60,275 bases of DNA from assembly GCF_004329815.1 (NCBI RefSeq), contig NZ_SJPE01000015.1:1-60275 (forward strand). The letters are read 5' to 3'. The translations under genes were made by a program, and so were the position numbers. This document shows positions 53,461-60,275 of this stretch, piece by piece. This DNA comes from Flavobacterium silvisoli. Its GTDB lineage: Bacteria > Bacteroidota > Bacteroidia > Flavobacteriales > Flavobacteriaceae. The stretch's first letter is position 1; every line of letters starts with the position of its first letter. The notes below the pieces were generated by a model. That model was given only the letters and a program-made list of their open reading frames with translations, did no database searches and had not been told where the DNA came from.

Positions 53461-54384
53461 ATGAATTATACCCTGCACCAACTTCAGGTTTTTTTAAAGA
53501 TTACCCAAACGAAAAGCATCACCAAAGCGGCTGAAGAGCTTTATTTGACGCAACCTGCCGTTTCCATTCAGTTGAAAAATTTTCAGGATCAATTCGAAAT
53601 TCCGTTGACCGAAGTAATCGGACGCCAATTGTACATCACTGAGTTTGGGAATGAAATTGCACAGGCGGCACAAAACATTTTAAATGAAGTAAACAGCATC
53701 AATTACAAAACCGCAGCGTTTAAAGGAATTCTCTCCGGCAAATTGAAAATTTCAGTCGTCTCGACCGGAAAGTACGTTATGCCTTATTTTTTGTCTTCGT
53801 TTACCAAAGCAAACAGCGGCATTGAGCTGGAAATGGATGTAACGAACAAATCCAAAGTAATCAAGTCGCTTCAAAACAACCAAGTCGATTTTGCTCTGGT
53901 GTCAACCTTACCCCATGGCATCGCCGTACATACCGAAGTGATTTTACCCAATAAATTATTTCTCGTAGCTAATAAAGATATAACCTTCCACAAAAATGAG
54001 AGTATCCTGAACTACCTCGGAAACAACGCTTTGATTTTTAGAGAAGAGGGTTCTGCGACCCGCATCGCCATGGAAAACTTTTTGGCACAACAAGGAATAA
54101 AGGGGAAAATGAAATTGCAGCTGACATCAAACGAGGCCGTAAAACAGGCAGTCATTGCGGGATTGGGATTATCAATCATGCCGCTGATTGGATTGAAAAA
54201 TGAATTGGAAAACGGCAGTATGCAAATCATACCGGTAAAAAAACTTCCCATCGTAACCAATTGGACCTTGATATGGTTAAAAGACAAAAAATTAAGTCCG
54301 GCTGCTGCTGCGTACCTAGCGTTTATCAAAGAGGAAAAGGACCGAATCAGCAATGAGCATTTCAATTGGATTGAAAGCTATTAA
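53461..54384 (+). CDS. LysR-family regulator, CbbR/CysB-like
   Basis: 307 residues. Winged HTH at 3-62 (FLKITQTKSITKAAEELYLT, QPAVSIQLKNFQ), then two-part substrate-binding domain (about 90-295). Divergent from icd with a 91-bp shared gap, so likely controls icd and perhaps the operon down to the bicarbonate transporter. CbbR-like members in autotrophs control carbon fixation; here carbon or bicarbonate status could be the signal, which is inference. Confidence 0.85.
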   Translation: MNYTLHQLQVFLKITQTKSITKAAEELYLTQPAVSIQLKNFQDQFEIPLTEVIGRQLYITEFGNEIAQAAQNILNEVNSINYKTAAFKGILSGKLKISVVSTGKYVMPYFLSSFTKANSGIELEMDVTNKSKVIKSLQNNQVDFALVSTLPHGIAVHTEVILPNKLFLVANKDITFHKNESILNYLGNNALIFREEGSATRIAMENFLAQQGIKGKMKLQLTSNEAVKQAVIAGLGLSIMPLIGLKNELENGSMQIIPVKKLPIVTNWTLIWLKDKKLSPAAAAYLAFIKEEKDRISNEHFNWIESY

Positions 54385-54394
54385 TAGGAATCCA

Positions 54395-55783
54395 TTAAGG
54401 CATACCCATAATTTTGAAAAGAGTTGCATTAGCATCATAAAAACGGTTCTCTAACTGTAATTTTGACAATTGAGCTGCTACTAAATTATTTTCTCTGCTG
54501 GTTATCAAAAAAAGGGAACTCTCTCCAAATGAGAACAATTTTTCTTCTGACTGCAACAATATTTGATAATCAGACACCAAACTTTCCAAAATTTTCTGCT
54601 GTTTTTGCAGCGATGCTACTTCGGTTTGCTGTGCTTTAATTTTATTCTTTAACTGCACTCGTTCCAAATCTAAATCAAAACGAACATCCTGCAATTTGTA
54701 TTTGGCCAACTGTAAACTCCCTCGTTCTTTCCTCAAAAATAAAGGCAGGTAAAAGTTAAGACCCACTTTATAATCCTGGAATCTGTAATTGTCAAAAGAA
54801 CTGGCTTCGGACAGATAAGAATATCCCAAATCTATTTTGGGCAGCAGCATGTTAGCTTTGAGTTTTCGTTCGACTTCCAATAATTCAATCTTATTTTCCA
54901 GAGCTTTAATTTTGGGATGATTGGCTAAAGAGGGTGCAGATAATAGTAAATCATTGGTCCGCAAAGTCTCCTTTATAGACGTAAATAATTGCTCTTCGGG
55001 CACAATATTTTCTTGTAATTCTAGAGGAATATTATCTTCTAACCACAAAAAATTAGATAATTCCAATTGAGATTTGGCTAATTTCAATCGAGATTCTTCC
55101 AGACTTAATTTCCGATTTCTGACTGTAATCCCTGCTTCAATGCTGTCAATAGCCGGCTTATCACCTTGTGCTATTAGCTTAACGACTCCATCATAACGGA
55201 TTTGAGCGTTATTGAGGTATTCCTGATATAAAGTTACTTCAGTGAAATTGCGTTTCCAATTGAAATAAGCCAAAGAAGCATCATACAAAACCGAGACCAT
55301 CATCAGACTGCGTTCAGCTTTACTCAGATTGAGCTGAATTTTTGCCTTACGCAAATCGGCCATGCGCTGGTTGATAAGCAACCCTTGTGCCAGCGGAATG
55401 GCAACACCCAAAGAAGTTAATCCCTGATTGGGCAACTTATTTTGAGGATTTACATAAATACCATCAGTGTTGTCAAATCCTGCTTTAACTTCAATACCAT
55501 ACCATGTTGGGATTTTAAAACTGCTGTTCAATAACGAATAATACTCTTGATCTTTGAACTTTTTCTGTTCAAAATCTACCTGAATTTTAGGGTCAAAAGC
55601 ACCTCTGGCCATCATTAAATTGGCTTGTGCCTGATTGAGTTCAAGGTTGGCACTTTTTATCAGAGGATGGAATTTTTTGACATATCCCAAAAACTCATTA
55701 TAGGTCAACTCTTTGCTAACCAAACCTTGTCCGGCTGTTGAAAGAGTAAAAAAAATAAAACCTAAAACTAGTGATTTCATCAT
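54395..55783 (-). CDS. TolC-family outer-membrane efflux protein
   Basis: 462 residues with a signal peptide (VLGFIFFTLSTAGQ), then the two long helical OEP repeats (FHPLIKSANLELNQAQANLM; PKIKALENKIELLEVERKLK) and beta segments. Outer-membrane channel of the tripartite exporter. Start overlaps the stop of the HlyD-like gene by 4 bp. The gene ends 11 bp from the convergent LysR gene. Confidence 0.88.
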   Translation of the reverse strand: MMKSLVLGFIFFTLSTAGQGLVSKELTYNEFLGYVKKFHPLIKSANLELNQAQANLMMARGAFDPKIQVDFEQKKFKDQEYYSLLNSSFKIPTWYGIEVKAGFDNTDGIYVNPQNKLPNQGLTSLGVAIPLAQGLLINQRMADLRKAKIQLNLSKAERSLMMVSVLYDASLAYFNWKRNFTEVTLYQEYLNNAQIRYDGVVKLIAQGDKPAIDSIEAGITVRNRKLSLEESRLKLAKSQLELSNFLWLEDNIPLELQENIVPEEQLFTSIKETLRTNDLLLSAPSLANHPKIKALENKIELLEVERKLKANMLLPKIDLGYSYLSEASSFDNYRFQDYKVGLNFYLPLFLRKERGSLQLAKYKLQDVRFDLDLERVQLKNKIKAQQTEVASLQKQQKILESLVSDYQILLQSEEKLFSFGESSLFLITSRENNLVAAQLSKLQLENRFYDANATLFKIMGMP

Positions 55784-57126
55784 TTTTTATCATTTTGATT
55801 TTTGCCTTTAGGCTGGTAGTAATTAGGTGGAAAACCATTTAATGTTCTCCATATCTCATACCAAACAGGAACGGTATCCAACAATGCCAACGTTTGAGCT
55901 CCCGAACCGATTCGGATTTGTTTGGGCCAAGGTGCTTCATGTTCGTCAGGTGCAATCAAAACTCTGAACTTGCCGTTATCACTGATAAAATTTTCCACCG
56001 CTACAATTGTACCACCATAAGTTCCATAAGACATGTTTGGCCAACCGGAAAAAACTATAGTAGGCCAACCATCAAACCAAACCCTAACCTTTTCACCCCT
56101 GTGCAATAAGGGCAAATCAGTCGCAGCAACATAGGTTTCTACCGCAATATCATAGTGAGCAGGCATTATACTGACTACCGGAGTTCCTTCTTTAATGGTT
56201 TCACCAATACCCGATTGCAAGGCGCGATTGACGTATCCGCTTTGAGGAGCTTTGATATAATACATGCCGTTGCGAATTTGATAGTTTGTATATTGATTCT
56301 TTAATTTATTGACCTGGGCCTGAGTATCATACTGGCTGCTCAGTGCTGTAAATTGATCGCTACGGGCTTTTTGTTCTTTCTCATTATATTCTGCCGTAAT
56401 GCGGTTAATCTCAACTTTGGCATTAATCAACTCGTTTTCACTACTCAGAAGTTTGTTTTCCTGAGTAATGATTTTAGCTTCAACTTCTTGCAACTTCAAA
56501 CGTTTCTCCTCTACTTCGGTCATAGGTTTCAAACCCTCTTTGTTGAGGGCTAAGGCTCGGTTAAACTGAGTAGTAGCAATCTTAATCTGAGTTCTCACAG
56601 CTACCAAATCCATGCTGTCACTTTTGACTTTTAATCTTGACTGCTTAATCTTATTTTGAGCCTGCAGCAATTTGAGTTGACGTTCCCTGCCTATGGCGGC
56701 AATCTGTGCTTCGAGTGAACTCACTTTACCCACATAGGATTTACCGGCTAATTCTTTGGCTTTAAGTTGATTTTCGGTATTTTTCACCAGATTAGGGTCA
56801 AGATAGTCTTCTTTGGTCTCCGAAATATAAAGTATCGTATCTCCTTTGTTGACGTAATCTCCTTCTTTTACATACCATTTTTCGATTCTCCCCGCTATTG
56901 CCGAGTGAATCGTTTGAGGTCGTTGATCAGGTTTTAAAGTAGTGACAGCCCCTGATCCGGAACTGTTTTGAGTCCAAGGCAGAAACAGAATCAACACAGC
57001 CAGCAATGATACACCCAGTATGATTTTGTTCAAAACCTTATAATGCGGACGATTGCTCAGTGTTTTAAACGTACTGTATTTTTCTATGTTTCCGCTAATT
57101 CGATTGTGGTTGGAAATGTTCAACAT
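55780..57126 (-). CDS. HlyD-family periplasmic adaptor
   Basis: 448 residues: N-terminal membrane helix (about 36-55), lipoyl half-motif (IAGRIEKWYVKEGDYVNKGD), a long coiled coil (about 120-270), second lipoyl half (YYIKAPQSGYVNRALQSGIG) and a beta-barrel. It links the ABC protein to the TolC protein. Four bp from the ABC gene stop. HlyD-type length, longer than MacA-type adaptors. Confidence 0.88.
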   Translation of the reverse strand: MLNISNHNRISGNIEKYSTFKTLSNRPHYKVLNKIILGVSLLAVLILFLPWTQNSSGSGAVTTLKPDQRPQTIHSAIAGRIEKWYVKEGDYVNKGDTILYISETKEDYLDPNLVKNTENQLKAKELAGKSYVGKVSSLEAQIAAIGRERQLKLLQAQNKIKQSRLKVKSDSMDLVAVRTQIKIATTQFNRALALNKEGLKPMTEVEEKRLKLQEVEAKIITQENKLLSSENELINAKVEINRITAEYNEKEQKARSDQFTALSSQYDTQAQVNKLKNQYTNYQIRNGMYYIKAPQSGYVNRALQSGIGETIKEGTPVVSIMPAHYDIAVETYVAATDLPLLHRGEKVRVWFDGWPTIVFSGWPNMSYGTYGGTIVAVENFISDNGKFRVLIAPDEHEAPWPKQIRIGSGAQTLALLDTVPVWYEIWRTLNGFPPNYYQPKGKNQNDKK

Positions 57127-57129
57127 AGT

Positions 57130-58797
57130 CTAGTTTTGTTTGGTATCATTAACAATTTTTCCATCGCTCATGGTAATAACTCGAGAACTTTTTTGTTTCC
57201 AATAGGTATTTTTAGAAGATACAATCAGTGTCCATTTATTGTCTGCAGAAGTGATGAAATCAATTACTTCTCTCGCTGCATCTTCATCCATTTTGTCTAT
57301 AGGATCTTCATAGAACAAAATTTTAGGACGGTTAATAATACTACGGGCCAAAAGAATTTTTTGAGCATTGGATGAAGACAACTGCCTGCCTTCCGGATAA
57401 ATTTTGGTATCCAATCCTTTAGGCAGCGATTTGATGAAATCACCCAATTTCACGCTGTCAATAGCCCATTTCAAATCTTCTTGTGAAACCAACGGATTAT
57501 TAAATGTAATATTCTCCAATATCGTACCTTCAAACGGAGTTTCACCGGTGATAATAGTTCCAATTTGGGAGCGATACTGTTCTAAATCAATTTTTCGGTA
57601 AGTATCATCATTAATATACAGCGAACCTGACGAAGGCTGAAGCAAACCCGATAGAATTCTGATAAGGGTAGTCTTTCCTGAACCATTGCATCCTTCCAAA
57701 TAAATTTTTTCAGATTGCTCTATAGTCAAATTAATTTTTTCGAGTACATAATTTGTATCCTGAGGAAATTTGTAGCTCAGATTTTCAGCGGCAAGCTGAA
57801 TATTAGTATAACAATAATCGGGCTGCTTAGAAACTATATCTTCTATGGCCAAATCAGTCACCTGACCTATTTTTTCGACTGAAGTTAAAACATCATACAA
57901 CTTCTCTAAGCCTATGACAAATTTCTCAACAGAATTAATTACCAATAGAATGATGATTTCGGCAGCAACAAACTGACCAATATTCATCTTTTGGTTCAGT
58001 ACCAAATATCCGCCTATAAATAATAATCCTGCAGTAATCAGAATTTTAAAAACAATCAAATGTGAAATTTGCGTTTTGATAACCCCAAAATGTTTTTCTC
58101 TGTAAGCCAAATATTCCGAAACCAATCGGTCATTTTTAGTCAAGGCAAAATCAAAATTCGAATTCTTTTTAAAGCTGAAATTATTACGGGCTATTTCCTG
58201 CAGCCAACTGACCACTTTATATTTGAATTTAGATTCTTTCATACTGGTAGATAAGCCTGACTGAAACGAAAAACGGAAAATAAAATACAACAACAGCAAC
58301 ATGACCAATCCGAAAATAATGAAAAACGGATGGTATAATGAGAGTAAAATTATCCCAAACGTAATCTGAAGCAATGCAGCAGAGAAGTCAATCAACAATT
58401 TTGAAACACCTTTCTGAATTGTTAACGTGTCAAAAAAACGATTGGCCAACTCCGGCGGATAATGGTTATGCAGCTCCTCCGTTTTAATGCGCGGCAATCT
58501 GAATCCAAATTCAAAAGAAGCACGAATAAATAACTTCTGTTGCAAGTTTTCGGTTATTCGCATTTGCATCAGCGATAAAATACCAACAAGAGCAACTCCT
58601 ATAATAACAATAAACACCAGCACGATCCATGACACACTGGTTCTACCCGATTGGATAAGATTAATTATCGCTTGTATACCCAAAGGCAAAGAAAGACTGA
58701 TTAACCCGGCAAAAACAGCATAAAAGAATATCTGTAAAATATCTTTCCGGTCAAGCTTTAATAAATTGATTAGTCGTTGTGATGAAGTAAGTGCCAT
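57130..58797 (-). CDS. ABC exporter, membrane and ATPase domains fused, degenerate catalytic motifs
   Basis: 555 residues. Six-helix membrane domain (about 15-300) and an ATPase domain (about 335-550) with Walker A EGCNGSGKTTL (near 369). The signature is LSSSNAQ instead of LSGGQ, Walker B reads ILFYEDP with the acidic pair reversed (usually DE), and the switch His is missing (IVSSKN). No N-terminal C39 peptidase domain. With HlyD and TolC it forms a type I-like exporter. ATP turnover may be slow or the protein may work as a regulated or half-active transporter; substrate unknown. Confidence 0.85.
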   Translation of the reverse strand: MALTSSQRLINLLKLDRKDILQIFFYAVFAGLISLSLPLGIQAIINLIQSGRTSVSWIVLVFIVIIGVALVGILSLMQMRITENLQQKLFIRASFEFGFRLPRIKTEELHNHYPPELANRFFDTLTIQKGVSKLLIDFSAALLQITFGIILLSLYHPFFIIFGLVMLLLLYFIFRFSFQSGLSTSMKESKFKYKVVSWLQEIARNNFSFKKNSNFDFALTKNDRLVSEYLAYREKHFGVIKTQISHLIVFKILITAGLLFIGGYLVLNQKMNIGQFVAAEIIILLVINSVEKFVIGLEKLYDVLTSVEKIGQVTDLAIEDIVSKQPDYCYTNIQLAAENLSYKFPQDTNYVLEKINLTIEQSEKIYLEGCNGSGKTTLIRILSGLLQPSSGSLYINDDTYRKIDLEQYRSQIGTIITGETPFEGTILENITFNNPLVSQEDLKWAIDSVKLGDFIKSLPKGLDTKIYPEGRQLSSSNAQKILLARSIINRPKILFYEDPIDKMDEDAAREVIDFITSADNKWTLIVSSKNTYWKQKSSRVITMSDGKIVNDTKQN

Positions 58798-58798
58798 A

Positions 58799-59470
58799 TT
58801 ATTGAAGTACTTTTTTAGCCAAATCGATATAAAAACTGGTAGGAGAATTGTCCGAATTACAATTGGTGATTGTAGTCAAATGATCTTTTAAAAAGTGCTG
58901 ATGCAAAGCTCCTTCAACGATAGATGAAGCTAAACTTCTGGCAAATTTATATTCCGGATTAACTTCTTCTATAATGGCAATAAGCCGGTTGATTACGCGT
59001 TTATAAACTAAAAAATAACCTTGTTTGTTTTCTTCGTCTACTTCTTTCGTTAGTAATGTCTTGGTAAACTGTACGATGATAATTTGGTTCAGTACCGACT
59101 CATTAATGTGTTGTGTCGCGGTATCATCCTCTATGATTTCAGTAACTATAGTAATGGCCTTTTGCAGTTTTTCCCACGGATTGGCAATATTTGAGGTCGA
59201 AAATGCCAACCGATATTCCATCCAACCCCAGTACCACGAACAAAGGTAAACCAAGAGCTTGTGCTTATTTTCAAAATAGCGATAAATCGAACTTTCATTA
59301 GATCCTATTCGCTCTCCCAATTTCTTAAAAGTAAAATCCTCAAAGCCTATCTCGTCAATCAGCAAAATACTTTCCTGCACAATTTTTTTACCCAATGCAG
59401 AAGTCTCCGGATCTTTCACATAAATCTTTTCGTTAATCTGAATTTTCAAATGTGATAATATCTGATTCAT
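58799..59470 (-). CDS. TetR-family repressor of the export operon
   Basis: 223 residues. HTH about residues 40-80 (DFTFKKLGERIGSNESSIYR), then an all-helical ligand domain. It is the first gene of the minus-strand operon; the ABC gene starts 1 bp after its stop. A perfect palindrome lies over its promoter, so it is likely to repress itself and the exporter until a ligand binds. Confidence 0.88.
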   Translation of the reverse strand: MNQILSHLKIQINEKIYVKDPETSALGKKIVQESILLIDEIGFEDFTFKKLGERIGSNESSIYRYFENKHKLLVYLCSWYWGWMEYRLAFSTSNIANPWEKLQKAITIVTEIIEDDTATQHINESVLNQIIIVQFTKTLLTKEVDEENKQGYFLVYKRVINRLIAIIEEVNPEYKFARSLASSIVEGALHQHFLKDHLTTITNCNSDNSPTSFYIDLAKKVLQ

Positions 59471-59486
59471 GGCATAATCTTTTTTG

Positions 59487-59509
59487 CAAATATAATAGTA
59501 ATACTATTA
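59487..59509 (-). promoter_or_regulatory. TetR operator over the -7 box
   Basis: TATATTTG on the minus strand (59487-59494) is the -7 box. TAATAGTA-A-TACTATTA (59493-59509) is a perfect 17-bp palindrome that overlaps it, 23 bp before the TetR ATG. Confidence 0.7.
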
Positions 59510-59666
59510 CATGTGAAATTTTAACTTTTATTTATGCATTGTCTACTATCAAATAAGATCAAATTATAAAAAGGTTACTCATTATGCCAAATCAAAACAT
59601 CCTTACCATTTATGGGGAGTTTTTTGTTTTCAGCAGCGGCACTCCCTGCACCTGTTCACTCTCCCT

Positions 59667-59709
59667 CCCGCTATCCGCGCTACACGGTAGCCAGCTCCTA
59701 TCGGGGCTA
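59667..59709. repeat. Dispersed flavobacterial intergenic repeat
   Basis: CCCGCTATCCGC (59667-59678) followed by ATCGGGGCTA (59700-59709), the recurring core of a repeat common between flavobacterial genes. Part of the 433-bp gap 59471-59903. Confidence 0.5.
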
Positions 59710-59738
59710 TAAGCACGTGCAAAGTTTCAATGATATCT

Positions 59739-59815
59739 TGTGGCAAATTTTTACCCCAGATAAATTTGCCACACTTTTTGTGGCAAATTTTTTATGCTGT
59801 TTTTTTTTTGCCACA
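59739..59815. repeat. Four alternating inverted repeats of TGTGGCAAA
   Basis: TGTGGCAAATTT (59739-59750), AAATTTGCCACA (59762-59773), TGTGGCAAATTT (59779-59790) and TTTGCCACA (59807-59815). Neighbouring copies can pair in several ways. No gene is seen here. Confidence 0.8.
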
Positions 59816-59854
59816 GCTTTTGATGAGTTTCTTTTGTGTTTGTTATAAAAAAAA

Positions 59855-59884
59855 ACTCCTCAATGTCTTGAGGAGTTTTTTTTC
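59855..59884. terminator. Bidirectional terminator
   Basis: ACTCCTCAA (59855-59863) and TTGAGGAGT (59868-59876) around TGTC, with A's before and eight T's after. On the minus strand it ends the adhesin-like gene, 20 bp past its stop. Confidence 0.85.
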
Positions 59885-59903
59885 ATTTATAAATCTACTT
59901 GTC

Positions 59904-60275
59904 TTATCGTTTCAGCGAGAAGTGCGCCTTAAACTGTCGCATGCCACTACCCTCGGCAAAGTCTACCGTAAACCAGTAGTCATCCGATGGCATCAGATGC
60001 CCGTTGTAAGTTCCATCCCAACCCGCACTCAAAGGACTAAGCTGTTTGAGTAACTTACCATAACGGTCAAAGATGTAAATCTTAGCTCCCGGCTGATCAT
60101 GCAATCCGCTTATATTCCAATGATCGTGATACCCATCGCCATTCGGAGTGAAATAATGTGGGTAATCAATCGTCTGGATGTCTTTAATCATCTCCACGCC
60201 ACATGAATATCCGTTAGGGTCTCTTACATCCCATACATAAACTGTGTGTTCGCCTAATGAAACATTCTCAAAGAT
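59904..60275 (-). CDS. C-terminal end of a T9SS-exported (gliding-motility-associated C-terminal domain) protein
   Basis: 124 codons visible, 5' part outside the window. The reading frame is open from 60275 (VSLGEHTVYVWDVRDPNGYS) into a CHU_C-type domain: YPHYFTPNGDGYHDHWNI, IYIFDRYGKLLKQL, GWDGTYNGHLMPSDDYWF and the end FKAHFSLKR. This type-B domain targets large surface proteins to the type IX secretion system, after which they are anchored or released. The ending is intact. The upstream part reads like a PKD/Ig-type repeat. Confidence 0.9.
   Translation of the reverse strand: MFENVSLGEHTVYVWDVRDPNGYSCGVEMIKDIQTIDYPHYFTPNGDGYHDHWNISGLHDQPGAKIYIFDRYGKLLKQLSPLSAGWDGTYNGHLMPSDDYWFTVDFAEGSGMRQFKAHFSLKR

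Noticed and set aside
59739..59815. A CRISPR array
   Set aside because: Repeats are 9-12 bp, alternate in orientation and have irregular spacers; no cas genes are present.

Overview
The window looks like a low-GC member of the Bacteroidota, most likely a Flavobacterium-type flavobacterium. Support comes from TAnnTTTG-type -7 promoter boxes, A-rich leaders without strong Shine-Dalgarno sites, RteC and HipAB genes, type IX secretion sorting domains (a Por-type C-terminus at 8.4-8.7 kb and a gliding-motility-associated C-terminal domain at the right edge), and an IS3-family element. Positions 1 to about 48.3 kb are accessory DNA. Positions about 48.4 to 60.3 kb are compact core-like operons.

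Left part (1-9.9 kb): a type IIG restriction-modification gene cut by the window edge, a divergent SIR2-like gene and a hipBA toxin-antitoxin pair form a small defence cluster. After an AT-rich gap come a small unknown gene, a delta-60-repeat protein interrupted by an in-frame TAG, and a membrane-TPR protein. From 10.6 to 16.8 kb there is an RteC-like regulator, a lipoprotein, a TPR/AraC-type regulator, an excisionase-like HTH protein, a phage-replication-like protein and a DnaC-like ATPase.

Centre (17.2-35.4 kb): the most interesting region. On the minus strand a 1285-residue unknown protein is followed by an array of polymorphic-toxin-like genes. Two have nearly identical N-terminal ~131 residues and unrelated C-termini. 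Each is followed by a small lipoprotein or membrane protein, a likely immunity protein. Decayed toxin tails, a decayed third toxin and a decayed copy of the large protein's tail lie between them. Upstream are a membrane-pYEATS protein, a lysozyme-like protein, an alpha/beta-hydrolase with membrane segments, and a NarL-type two-component system. A dyad operator (core CGTRTTWATACG) recurs upstream of the small gene at 6.7 kb, the large protein, the lysozyme-like gene and the hydrolase. This ties them into one apparent regulon that I cannot match to a named system.

35.6-48.3 kb: a Crp/Fnr-like regulator, an MBL-fold hydrolase and a PhzF-like gene truncated by an IS3-family element. Then five small genes, including a uracil-DNA-glycosylase-like protein and an ADP-ribosylglycohydrolase, bracketed by two copies of a palindromic repeat. 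A phage-like cassette follows (DUF6943-like, holin-like and DUF5675-like proteins and a conserved 253-residue protein). A tmRNA/tRNA 3'-end-like fragment with its terminator lies at 48.30-48.37 kb, exactly where core genes begin, and may be the island's attachment-site scar.

Right part: an apparent minus-strand operon runs from isocitrate dehydrogenase through small proteins, a DUF6671-like protein and a Sua5-type threonylcarbamoyl-AMP synthase to an SbtA-like bicarbonate transporter, with a divergent LysR regulator. Next is a TetR-ABC-HlyD-TolC export operon with a clear palindromic operator. Last is the C-terminal end of a large secreted adhesin-like protein.
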